Positions 39,480 to 51,265 of a stretch of DNA of 64,000 nucleotides are shown here, one piece after another. The DNA comes from Meloidogyne chitwoodi (lineage: Eukaryota > Nematoda > Chromadorea > Rhabditida > Meloidogynidae), in the NCBI GenBank assembly GCA_015183035.1, contig JACZZP010000017.1:1736001-1800000 (forward strand). Reading direction: 5' to 3'. The translations under genes were made by a program, and so were the position numbers. How positions within the stretch are numbered: position 1 is the stretch's first letter; the number at the start of each line of letters is the position of its first letter. Below the pieces are notes generated by a model. It did no database searches and was not told the DNA's origin. It was given only the letters and a program-made list of their open reading frames with translations.

Positions 39480-40338
39480 AAAGAAAAAGAAGAAAAAAAA
39501 TTAAATTTAAAATTATCTTAAGAAAAAAACAGTAAAAATACAATTTAAAAGAATTTTTTGTTTTTTTTTAATTTTTTAAATTGTATTTTATTTTAGAATC
39601 TGCGCGACTTTTTATTTTAATTTTTTGATTTTATCTATTTAATTTTTTTATTAATGAATAAATTAGTATTTTTCTTTAAATTAATAATTATGTGGTTTTT
39701 TAACCTTATATATTTTCAATGAAAATTTTTTTTAATTTTTTGAAGAGGGAAATTCTCTCCACAAATTTATGGGAATTTCATATTTTAATAAATAATTTTT
39801 AGAAATTATTAAAATTGGATCGGTTTCTCCTTATTTTGTTAATTTCAGGCCAACCAATATATGTATATTTTTAAGGATAAATTCCAACAAAATAATAAAA
39901 AAAAAATTTATATTCCCTGGGAGACTCTGGATACTTAACAAACCTAGGCGCTTATCTTTTGATCCTTAAATTCCCTCAATAATGATATAGGTATACTATT
40001 AATATTAATACTAAATTTAAAATACGAAATTCCCATAAATTAAAAAAAAAATATTTTTTTAAATTAATTAAAAATATTTATACCATAATTTTCGGATACC
40101 TTTTGCTTCTGAACAAATTTATTGACGTCTTTATAATCTCCATAAAATTTTTTTAAGTGTCTAAACTTGAAATATTTAAATTAAAATTTATAAAATAAAA
40201 TGTCAAACCTTGCTTTAAAAATCTTTTTTTTTTAAGATTTTTTAAATTAATTAATAAAAAGCTTTCATTTTTTTAACTGTTTTTTTTAATATTTTAAATA
40301 TAAATATTTATTTTAGAATTAAAAATTAACAAAAAATA

Positions 40339-43300
40339 ATGTCATCACCACCAAAGAAGAATTATGCTAATAATAAAGAAAATAATGATGATGATTATGA
40401 ATTTATTGAAAGGTTTAATTTTTTAATTAATTAATTTATTTTTATTAAAAACAAATTTAAACGTAAAATTGGAAATTATTTTATTTTTTAGAAAAAATTT
40501 TAATGAAAAGATTTTTGATTATTTTCTGATTTTTTTTTGTGTTTTGAGTATATACTCTTCGTTATTTTGTATTATTTAATATTTTTGGCATTATGTTTAT
40601 TTTTCTTTTTTGAAGAATTTTTAGAAATTTTCTTTTATAATATATTTTAATTTATTTTTTGATTAAATTTATTTAATTTTTTTAAATTTAATTTTCTTTT
40701 GATATTTTAATTTATTTTTAGTCTTTTAGATTTAATTAATTGAATTATTTATTTTTTATTTTAATTTTCAGTCTTTTAAATTTACCAACAACAAGTAATA
40801 ATAATACAAACAAGCCAAAATTTAAAAAGAAAAGAAAGAAGAAATATAATAAATATCATAAAAATGTGCAACAAAAGAATAATAATAATCAAATTGAAAC
40901 TTTTCAACAAAATTTAAACAATTCTGAAGATGAAAAGGAGATTGAACTTCCACCAATTAATCTTTCAATTAAAAAACATATAAAAAATACTCAAAATAAT
41001 AATAATAATATTATTTCTTCTTCTTTTAAAAGTCAAAGTAGTGAAGAAATTGTTGCTAAACAAATTGCAAATTCGACAAATTCAATTTTATTTCGACAAA
41101 TAATTCAACAAGAACCATCAAAAATATTATTTTTTAAAAATAATCAGGAAAGGCCTAGACCTTTAAATTCTCAAAACTTTTTACCTCCTCCAATAACAAT
41201 GCATAGTGGAAATATTAATAATAATAATAGTGGAAGACCTCCAATGAAAAGACCTCATTTAATGCATCAACAACAGCCTAGACATCATTTACAACAAAGA
41301 GGAATTGGACAAGTACAACATGTATATTTATATTTATTTTTAACTTTATTTTGGGGGAATTTAAAAATTGAAATTTAAGGAGAATTATGTGTGTTTAGAA
41401 TATTTGTATTAAATTATTATTCTTTTTTTATTTTAATTAGATTGTTTTTTGGACAAATTAAGATTTAAGAAGGAAACTTAAAGGTTTAGAGATTGGTCTA
41501 ATTTATTTTTTGTGCTCTAAACTTTTGAATTGAAAATAAGAACTACTAAGGCAACTTATTAGAAATCTCAAGACTTCTTTACCTTGAAAAAAACTTTGAC
41601 TTTCTCATGGACAAATATTCCTCTTTTACGAGACTTTTAATTAGATTAAAAAATTTATTTTTTAATCTAAAATTATCATTTAAAAAAATTTAAGCGAATG
41701 CCACATCATCAAAAAAATATAGTTAATACTGCTGCTATTTCTGCTTCCATTCCTCAACAACATCAACAAGTACAACAACAAGAAACTACTCTTTTTCCAC
41801 AGTGTGCAAATGATGTTTTAGTTCATGTTTGTTTGTTTTTTAATAATTTAATAAATAAATAAAAAAATTTTAAGGTTGGCGATTTTGTCAAACAACACGG
41901 CCAATTTCCTAATAAAAGCTGGAATCGTGTAAAAATAAAAGAATTGCAAAATTTATTAGATCAAAATCTTTTTTGTTTGGCAACAGATCTTAAAAGTTCT
42001 CGTCTAAATCCTTTACAGCATTTTAAATTGTTGGGAATTGTTTGTAATTATTTTGATAAGGTTTTTTTTATTTAAGAGAATTAATTAAATTATTTAAAAG
42101 TAGAGGATACATATTATTTTTAAGGTAATTTTGGAGTTTATTGGTCCCAAAAATAATTGCAAAAGTACAATTTTTAATTTTTTTCAACTAATAATAGGTT
42201 TACGCAAACGATAAACTCAAATCTGATGTCTGATTTATCATTTACACATATCTAATAAATGATTTTTAGGAACTATAAACTCCAAAATTACGATTATTTA
42301 GTCTCTCGTTTCTTTTAAATTTGTCTTTTCGATTCCTTTCTTATTTTTTTTTTTAAATTTTATTCAATTTGTTAGCTTCCTTTAAATATTTTATTTTTTT
42401 TTAATTATTTTATTTTTAGGAAGTTTCAAAAGTAATCGATCCAAAACTTCGTTATTTGCATTTTGATATTATTTTTTGTGGCCGTGAAGGAGAGGTTTTC
42501 TTTTCTTTTTTTTTTTTAAATTTTCTAAAATTAATTAAATAATTTAGCCATTACTTCACGAAGCTCGAGTTCACTTTTTAATTAAAATATGTTCTCTAGC
42601 AGCCCAATTTCCGGTATATGGTTTATTTGATAATGTTGCTCAATGGCTTGGCAAAGTATTTTTTAAATTTTTTAAGTAAAATTTTTGGTGAAGAATTTTT
42701 TTTTTATTATTAAAAATTAAATTAAGGTAACTAGTGATGAGTTAAAACGAACTTATGCCGATCAAATCGTTTCTGAATTGGTGGAAGGTTTTATTTTTGG
42801 TCCAGAAAAGTATAAATTGGTATAATTTAAATAAATAAATTTTGCAATTTTCTTTTTCATCAGCATGAACACTTGCTCCCTCTTGTCGAACATTCTTTTG
42901 AATTTTGTGCCAATTTTATTGTTTTCTCAATAAATAAAGAGACTTTAAGTCCAGTTATGGCCTTAATTATTGGAGAATGGTTATGTCCTAGGATTAATCA
43001 ATTTTTGCGTTATTTAAGTTTATGTACACATTTAAGTCTTCCTTTTTGTGGTCAAGTTAGTTTATTTTTTATTTTTTTTAAATTTTTTCTTTTTTAAAGA
43101 AATTCGATTTGCTTCTTCGTTATGATTGCTCTTCTCTAAAAAATGATGACATTCATTATAAATTGCATTATGTTTTGGTAAAAATAATAAATGAATGGAA
43201 ACATGGCTTTACACCTACACAAGTTTTTCTTTTTAAATTTTTAATTTTTTTTTTTATTTTGAATTTTTTTTAAGAATCCAAAACGCCCTCCTAATACTTC

Positions 43301-43615
43301 TGGTAATGCTCAAACATTTCAACATCCTATAGTTAGTTGTTTGAATGAATTGTTTCAAAGGTTTGAAATTTTATTTATTTTTTGATTTATTTTTAGAGAA
43401 TATTTTTATTATTAAGTATCGAAACATTAACTTTAATTGCCCAATCACGCATTTTGGAACTCGTTATAAACTCTGCTCGTTCAAATTTTTTTTATTCGAT
43501 GGAGCCATTCCGTAATAAAATTGTTTCATTAGAAACTAAAGAATTATCGGAATCTCATGGAACTATGTGGCATTCACTTGAAGTTTTGTCACGTTTAAGA
43601 AAAGGAGAAGTTTAA
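40339..43615 (+). CDS. Integrator complex subunit 15 (INTS15/C7orf26) homologue
   Basis: Integrator is the metazoan nuclear complex that cleaves snRNA and attenuated mRNA transcripts at RNA polymerase II. About 11 exons join in frame. The N-terminal half (exons 40339-40411, about 40772-41321, about 41697-41829) is Asn/Gln/Lys-rich with HQQQPRHHLQQR-type stretches. The conserved part starts about 41876: RLNPLQHFKLLGIVCNYF closely follows the human phrase RLNSLQELQLLEIMCNYF as I remember it, then FLIKICSLAAQFPVYGL, NVAQWLGK, FCANFIVFS, and a WLCPRINQFLRYLS block matching WIFEDPRLILITFLN. The last exon ends WHSLEVLSRLRKGEV. A TTATTTTAG acceptor lies about 20 bp upstream of the ATG and could serve SL trans-splicing. 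The N-terminal extension may be lineage-specific, or two genes could be involved. Homology is inferred from these blocks. Confidence 0.75.
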
Positions 43616-43723
43616 AGAAGAAATTTTTTTTATTATATAGTATAAATAAAAAGTGTGAATTTTAATGGGTATATATTTTTTATCGATTTGTGCATTCTTC
43701 TATATTAGAAACAAATGTTAACT

Positions 43724-44022
43724 TCTGCAGGTTTCCTTTTTTTAATTTCTATTATTTCAGCTTTCTCTTTATTGTAGGGAGTTAATTCCATTCATTGTAT
43801 TTTCCAGAGCGTTGTCCATAGTTCTTTAATTTTAATAGGAAAGATGGGTGTTGTACAGCCAATACATTTTGCATCCTTAGTTTTCAGTCAAGCCGCCTAC
43901 TTCTAACAACAAGAAGATTGAATTGAACGTCGATTTGACCTAACCGCGAGATGTCTAAAAATTATTAATTTTTTTGTATAAGCGGCCGAAATAATAGAAA
44001 TTAAAAAACGAAACATGCAGAT
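43724..44022. repeat. inverted-repeat element between INTS15 and MED24
   Basis: CTGCAGGTTTCC with TTTAATTTCTATTATTTCAG at the left is matched in reverse complement by CCGAAATAATAGAAATTAAA with CGAAACATGCAG at the right, an inverted repeat of about 35 bp around a 230 bp core. The core is much richer in GC than its surroundings and shows no open frame I recognise. A probable MITE; target duplication not defined. Confidence 0.6.
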
Positions 44023-44247
44023 TTCTAGGTGTCTAATTTTAATTTTGTTTTAATTTTAGACCCTAATTATACATTTATCTTATTTTAATCTTTTGTTTGC
44101 TCTCAAATAAAAATGTTTTTATTGTTTTTTCTTTTTTTTTTAAATTAATTTTTGTTTTATTTTTTATATTTTATTTTCGTGTTTAATTTATTAATTTATT
44201 TTCTCAGATCTCAATTTTGTATTTGTCAAGGCAATAAAAAATAAAAA

Positions 44248-47200
44248 ATGGTCATTTCTTCATCAAGTAATACACAACATTTTGATAATATTTTTCGTAA
44301 TTGTCTTTCTCAACGTTTGGAGCCTAACGAATTTTTTGAAGAAGTCTATCGCTTAATTGTTGAAGAAAGTGGAAATTTTACAGGTTTATAAAAAATAAAA
44401 AGATTTAAATTTTTGGTTATTTAGCTTTAAAAAAAATAAAAAATTTTAGATATTCTCAAAACTGCTGAAATATACGCTTCTATTTGTCCAGAAGAAAGGG
44501 ATATTTTTCCCTTAGCATTAGAATATTTGAAAATTTTATTTGTCAACGGTTTTATTCATCCACAGCAGTATTTAACAATTTTGGTATGTTTTTTTTATTT
44601 TTAAAAATTAAAATAAAATAATTTTTATTAGACAACATTTAATTGTTGGCTTAATCCTTGTCTTATTGAAGAAATTAAATTACATGTAGAATCGTATATT
44701 AATAATAAAAAGTTTTAATTTAAATTTATTAAACTTAAATTAAATCTCTTTTTATTTTAAAGAGTTATTTCCTGCGAAGCAAATGGTCGAGATTTGTGTC
44801 TACAAATTTCTATAATTCTGGAGTGGTATATTTATTCACTTGATAAAATTGTTGAAAACATTGTAAGAGATTAATTTATTTATGAAAATTTTTAAAAACA
44901 TTTTTAAAAGAATGAGACAAATTTTGATGATTTTTCTGTGATTTTTTTGGATTTGATTTCTGCTATTCGTCAACTACGTGAACAACCATTTACGGCTTTA
45001 ATTATTTTTGAATTTTATAGTGAAACTTCAGGTGGGTAGAAGATTAAATTCTGATTTTATTTAATTAAATTCTGATAAAATTCTGATTTTATTTAAACAA
45101 ATTCTGATAAATTTCTGATTTTATTTAAACAAATTATGATAAATTTCTGATTTTATTTAAACAAATTCTGATAAATTTCTGATTTTATTTAAACAAATTC
45201 TGATAAATTTCTGATTTTATTTAATTAAATTCTGATTTTTTCATTTATTTTTAATTAAAAATTCTGATTTTTCTCTCTAGATAAATCAACTATTACCGAT
45301 AATATAGAAAGAATTCAAACAATATCAACTAAATTAAAAGAGAATTTAAAAATAAAAGAAGAAACAGAATTATTAAAATCAAAAGAAAATGATGAAATGG
45401 AAATTGATGAAAAAGATGAAGAAAATCAAAATGAAAGTAAATATAAAAATTAATTTTAAAAATAATATTTTTTTTAAATAGAATCTTCTTCTTCAATTTC
45501 ACAACATTTTGATAATTATTTACATTCGCTTGATGAACTCATTGAATTATTTCCTTTGTAAATTTAATTTATTTTAATTTTTATTCTAAATTAATTTAAT
45601 AAAATATAAAAAAGTGGTACTTTTCCGTTATCCCCAGGACTTTTTGCGGACAACTTTTTGCGGACAAAATTTATTTTTTAAAAGAGAAAATATATATAAA
45701 AGGAAAAATCAATCTAATGGCCAATATTTTCCCCAAGCGAGCATAATTTCTTCAAAAACGTCTCCATCACCAATCATTTTCCTCCACATAAATTCTGCAA
45801 AATAACTGTCCGAATGATGACGTGCCGTCTCTCGATGTTTCTTATTACGCCATTTTGCACTGCCCCACATTCTTTCCACTTTTTGCATTCGATGGCGTCT
45901 TTTTCAGTCGTTGGCAAATCCCAAATTTTTATTATAAATAAAAATAGAATAATATAACCAAATATAAAATGATAGACTGAATTAAAAAAATATAAAATAA
46001 AAAAAACAAAATTTAAAAATAGAATAGAAAATAATAGAATGTACTTTTTTATTATTCAAGGTGTCTTTTTATATGTTAATAAATTTTGTCCGCAAAAAGT
46101 TGTCCGCAAAAAGTCCTGGGGATAACGGAAAAGTACCAAAAAAGTTTATGACAAAATTCTGGAATTTTACAGCATTACTGAAAAATAATTATTTTTTGAA
46201 ATTTCAGATTTTTAATGCCACCTAAACCAAATTGGGAGCCTTGTCGAGAAGATTTTATTCATCGAAAATATAGACCTGCACTTTTATCGTTAGGATCAAT
46301 TTTCGCTATTTTTAGAGTTATTAAAACTGCTGATGAGGTAGAAATATAAATAAATATTTAAATTCTGATTTTTTGTAACTTTCCGGAAACATTAAAATTC
46401 TGATTTTTCCTGAAAGTTCAAAAAAGTTTTATTTTTTACAATTAATAGGTGGCTGATACATTTTTAACTGTTGGTAATGTGTTAGGTATGAAACATGAAC
46501 AAATTGTCGAAGATTTGCTTCGTGCTGGTTTTCTTATACAGGCAACTTTTTTAATTAATTTTTTTTAATAATTATATTTTTAAAATTTTTAGTTGGAAAC
46601 TTCCAATACTTGTTCAGAACAACGTGAACGTGAAGCTTTAGCTGATGTTTTTGTTTTTATTAAATTGCCACAGGTAAACAATTTTTATTATTTTTAAATA
46701 TTTTATTTTTTATTTAAGGTTCTTAACCGCCTAATTGAAAGGTTTAAAATAAAATTTAATTTTTTTTATAATATGGAAATTTAAAAATTGATAAATTATG
46801 TATTTTTTTTAATTTTTAGAGGAATTCAACGCCAAACAATTTCAAAAGCATTAGAGAGTATTTGCAATTGTGACTCTTTATTAGATCAAGTTGATGACAA
46901 AAAATCTGATAATGTTTTTCGTTTCTTTTTGGATGGAATGAAAAAAGCTGATGTTATTAATTCAAAAGAACATGAATTTTTAACTAAAAAACGGTGAAAA
47001 TTTATTTACAAAAAAATAAGAAAAATATTTTTAGTGATTTAAAACGTTCATTAAATGATGAATTGCCTACTTCTGCTAATGAACGCCAAATGCTCGTTAG
47101 ATCTGAACTTATTTCTCGAGTGCAAAAAGCAAAGAGAGGAATTGATACTCTTGTACCTGAAAATACCGAAAGGCTATTAAGAAGGCTTTTGTCTCTTGGT

Positions 47201-50200
47201 AAATCAGAATTTTAATTTTCCGGAAAAGTCAGAATTTTAATTTTCCGGAAAAGTCAGAATTTTAATTTTCCGGAAAAGTCAGAATTTTAATTTTCCGGAA
47301 AAGTCAGAATTTTAATTTTCCGGAAAAGTCAGAATTTTAATTTTCCGGAAAAGTCAGAATTTTAATTTTCCGGAAAAGTCAATTTTAGTTTTCCGGAAAA
47401 GTCAGAATTTTAATTTTCAGGAAAAGTCAGAATTTTATTTTTCCGGAAAAGTCAGAATTTTAATTTGCCGGAAAAGTCAGAATTTTATTTTTCAAAGGTG
47501 AAGTTCCGATTGATATGCTTTGTTGTATTTACTGTGCTTGTGGAGAATTATCTTTATTTTCATCAAAACTAGCTGCCTTAAATGTTCAATCTCAACAACC
47601 TAGTACAAGCGAAAATGTTAGTGGTGCAACAACTAATGCTCAAGGACGTTTGTTAATTTTTGATTCTACATTTTTATTAATGGCACGTATACAATATGTT
47701 TTTTCTGATATGGTAATTTGTTTATTTTCAGAATTTAAATCAGAATTTAAATTAAATTAATCAGAATTTAGTAGTTTTTAATTCAGAATTAAATCAGAAT
47801 TTAAATTAAATTAATCAGAATTTAGTAGTTTTTAATTCAGAATTAAATCAGAATTTAATTTAAATTAATCAGAATTTATTTAAACTTTAAATATTTAACA
47901 AAATTAATTTTAGCGTTTGGAAGAGCTTGTAGGAGGTCGTTTACATTGTGCTTTTTATCGTTGGACTCAACGTTATCAAAAATGTATTGAGGAGGGAGTT
48001 TCAATGAATTTTATTTTGTCTTCTCAAACAGACTCTTTAGTAGATGATTCTGATGAAACTTTAGTAAAAGAAGAAAAAAAATATTTTAAATTTAATTTTT
48101 TTAGTTTCGCTCTAATTTTCAACGTAACCAATATCAAGCAATGCGTGCCCATAAACAGCCTTTTTGGCAAGCAGAAAAAAATGATTTTGGTAATACAATC
48201 GAAACTGTTCCTTTAATTGGTGAACTTTTATTGGAAGAGGTTTTAAAAAAATTAATAATAATTTAAATAAATTAAAAAAAAAAACAGTTTACACGTGGTT
48301 CTCCAAATTTAAATGAAATAAATAATATTTTTTGGACATTTAGTCAAATGAATTGTTTATGGCTTTGCCTTGTTCAATGGTTAGATGCACAACAACCAAC
48401 TATTGGTAATTTACCACGTCAAGCAATGGCTAGAGCTATGAAAGAATTTGAAATTAAACTTCAACAACAAAAAACTGAAAAAGATAATAATAATAAAGAT
48501 AATAATGAACGGTTAAATAAATATATTTAATTTTAAATGTTTTTTTCTTAGTCTTCAAAGTCTAAGCTATTCAATTTTAATTTCTCGTCGTCTTCTTCGT
48601 CAATTAGCTGATCAAAGAATAAAAAAAGAACATCCATATACTTGGCTTATTGGTTTTGCTCAACGTCCATTACCTGCATTACCTATGGGTAGAAAAATGA
48701 GTCTTTTACGTGCTGACCGTGAAGAAATTAAAGAAGAAAATCAAAGATTAAAAGAGGTTTATTTTAAATATTTATTTTAAATATTTATTTTTTGAAAATT
48801 TATTTTTTTAGGTTTTTCTTTGCGCAAACCAACAAAGTTGGGCAACACCTGATGCTATTGCACATATTAATCGTTGCAATGAATCTTGTAATATTTACTT
48901 TTATTTTTTAATTAATTAATTTTTATTCTAATAGAAAGGACAACCTTTTTAATATTATTTTACAATTTTCTTTTAAATGTCCTGTCTTTTAGAGTTATCC
49001 CTCTAAAATAATAATATAGACTAACTTTATATTTTACTATAATAAATTAATAATAGGTCGAATGGATATTTGGTTACAATGTTGGATGCGTCAAATGATG
49101 AATCATCAAAGAATTGTAACTGTTGATGAGGGTGAATTGGCCTCTGAATTATGTTTAGCAGCAACAATGACTTATCCAGTGCCGTGTTTGTGTGAAATGA
49201 TTAAACAGGTGTTAAATTAGAATTTTTTAAATTATTTTTTTTATTTAATATCTTTTTTAATTAAAAAAATGAATTAATAATAATTTTTTCAGTTAGTAGA
49301 ATGTATTCTTTTTGAACGCCCAACATCAACATCCTCTAATAATAATAACAATAATAATATTACAACAATTGCCTCTTCTTCCTCAGCTCCAAACATTGTT
49401 TCTTCTTCTAATGTTTCTAATACAAATTCTTCTGAAGAACAAAAAAATGTTTCTAGTACAACAAAACAACAACAACAAACAAATAATATTTCTCAACAAA
49501 AACATTCTTTATCAGAAATAGACCAACAACAACAACATTTAATAAAACAACAACAAACAAAAGTAAATATGTTTTTGTTTTTTTTAATATTTTTTATGTT
49601 GTTTTATAATACTTTGTTTTTGTTTCATTTTTTTTCTTTTTGGGCCTTTGTTATTATTTAAAAAATTTTAAAATTTTGTGAAATTTTTTTTATTTATTTT
49701 TAAAATAAAAATTTAATTTTAACAGTCTTCTTCATCGCATCCAACGCTGACTCAATTAATTATTTCCAGACATCCAGTCGTTGGCCAATTGTCTACTAAG
49801 GCCACTGTAATTGCTAAAATGCTTGTACGTGCAATGCAATTATTGTTATGGGCTGGAGATAGAAGAGTAAATTTAAATAAAATAAATAAAAATAAAATTA
49901 TAAAATTTGACTTTAATATTTTTTCATAAGAGATTAAAAAAATTAATTATTAAGGTTATTGAAAAAAAAGAACGTGAACGTCGTATTCAACAATTTGGAC
50001 TTACTACTCAACAACAACCTTCAGAAACTACTAATTGTAGAAAAAGAAAACAACAAGAAGGGACAACTGAAACTATTGGTTTTTTTAATTTATTTTTATT
50101 AAATATTTTTAAAAAAGATTTAAATTTTTTTAAAATTATATTAGAAGATAAAGAACAACAAATGGAGCAACAAACTTCTACTGATATTGAAACGGACATT

Positions 50201-50854
50201 AAAAATAAAAAAGTAACTCAAAATAAAATTAGTTTTATATAAACATATAAGTATTTTTTAATTTTTAGAGTAGTAATGATTTAACTATGGCTCCCAAGGA
50301 TTCTATTAAAGCACAATTAACAGTCAGAAATGTTTTTGAGGTATTTTTTATTTTTTTCATAATTTTTTTAAATTTATTTTCATTAAAATTTATTTTTTTT
50401 TAATTTTTAGAGATTTCAGAGAATCGTCAAAGATTCAACTCTTCGTCCACCTGTTACTTTTATTATTTTTTTTATTCATGAATTAGCTGCAGCGCCTCGT
50501 ACAGAATATTGGCAACGTCTTGTTTCTATAATGCCTGTCAATTTGGTTTAAATTTATAATTATTATTCAAAATTTTATTTTTAATCAATTATAATTTTTT
50601 ATTTTTATATTTAAATATTAAAATTAAAATTTCTGGCTTAATTTTAAATTATTTTGATTTTTTAAATTAATAAAAATAATTTAATTTATTTGTACAATTA
50701 ATTTCTAAATTAATAGATTTTTGCTCTGGCTTATTTGGACCCTCATGCAATACCCTTAGAATTATTCATGCAGTTATATGACCCTGAAGATGAAAAAAAT
50801 AGGAAGCATTGTATGCGCTATGCTTTTATGATAAGAAAACTTGGAAATGCTTAA
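44248..50854 (+). CDS. lin-25: Mediator subunit 24 (MED24), LIN-25 homologue
   Basis: MED24 belongs to the tail module of Mediator, linking activators to RNA polymerase II; its worm form is LIN-25, which acts with SUR-2/MED23 in vulval fate. About 22 exons join in frame from 44248 to 50854, around 1,100 residues, as expected for the family. Diagnostic blocks: VFIKLPQVLNRL (human TFLKIPQVLVKL from memory), a LLDQVDDKKSDNVFRFF segment followed by EHEFLTKKRDLKRS, and GRLLIFDSTFLLMARIQYV (human RALLFDISFLML). The C-terminal part has Asn/Gln/Ser-rich inserts (49320-49560) and ends PHAIPLELFMQLYDPEDEK and on. The start is the first ATG, close behind TTTTCTCAG and TTGTCAAG acceptors. Introns hold a Merlin-type MITE and several tandem arrays. 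Name rests on recalled similarity, not a search. Confidence 0.82.
45040..45270. repeat. 33 bp minisatellite filling a MED24 intron
   Basis: Six or so copies of a 32-33 bp unit containing ATTCTGATAAATTTCTGATT then TTATTTAAAC. The array takes up nearly all of the intron 45032-45280, from just after the donor to the TTTCTCTCTAG acceptor. Confidence 0.9.
45616..46137. mobile_element. Merlin/IS1595-like element, 522 bp, 8 bp target duplication
   Basis: The ends are inverted repeats of about 57 bp starting GGTACTTTTCCGTTATCCCC, with TTTTTGCGGACAACTTTTTG inside. The flanks are a perfect 8 bp direct repeat AAAAAAGT (45608-45615 and 46138-46145). The interior keeps the 3' end of a transposase frame on the minus strand (see 45709-45904), which identifies the superfamily as Merlin, the eukaryotic relatives of IS1595 with 8-9 bp duplications. 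It is an internally deleted, non-autonomous copy sitting in a MED24 intron between the exons ending in ELIELFP and starting with MPPKPNWEPC. Confidence 0.92.
45709..45904 (-). pseudogene. Merlin transposase C-terminal remnant
   Basis: An open stretch of about 64 codons on the minus strand ending in a stop. It reads HRMQKVERMWGSAKWRNKKH and then, about 11 residues on, YFAEFMWRKMIGD, which matches the end of the ISXO2-like (DDE, IS1595) transposase domain: the glutamate in VERMW is the third catalytic acid and the Y-x(2)-EFMWR motif is typical. The parts bearing the two aspartates are missing, so it cannot be active. Confidence 0.8.
47199..47497. repeat. 25 bp minisatellite making up a whole MED24 intron
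   Basis: About eleven or twelve copies of GTCAGAATTTTAATTTTCCG followed by GAAAA. The intron is 299 bp and the array runs from the donor (GTAAATCAGAATT) to the acceptor (TTTTTCAAAG) with almost no other sequence. Copies are nearly identical with scattered single changes and one shortened unit. Confidence 0.93.
47725..47890. repeat. tandem repeat in the next MED24 intron
   Basis: Two to three copies of a unit of about 56-58 bp containing TTAATCAGAATTTAGTAGTT then TTTAATTCAGAATTAAATC. Built from the CAGAATT word also seen in the 25 bp array upstream. Confidence 0.8.
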
Positions 50855-50879
50855 ATTAAATATATTTTTGTAAAGGTTT

Positions 50880-51265
50880 TAATTTTAAAATTAATTCTGA
50901 TTTAAATTCTGATTTTTTTGATTAATTCTGATTTTTTAACATTAATTTTGATTTAAATTCTGATGCAAATTCTGATTTTTTAAAATAATTCTACTAAAAA
51001 TTCTGATTTTTAAAAATTTATTCTGATCAAAATTCTGATTTTATAAAATTAATTTTGATTTAAATTCTGATTTTTAAAAATTTATTCTGATCAAAATTCT
51101 GATTTTATAAAATTAATTCTGATTTAAATTCTGATTTTTAAAAATTTTTCTGATCAAAATTCTGATTTTATAAAATTAATTCTGATTTAAATTCTGATTT
51201 TTAAAAATTTATTCTGATCAAAATTCTTATTTTATAAAATTAATTCTGATTTAAATTCTGATTAA
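50880..51265. repeat. 64 bp tandem repeat downstream of MED24
   Basis: About five copies of a composite unit: AATTCTGATTTAAATTCTGA, TTTTTAAAAATTTATTCTGA, TCAAAATTCTGATTTTATAA. It starts within 30 bp of the stop codon, so it may lie in the 3' UTR or just beyond it. Confidence 0.85.
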
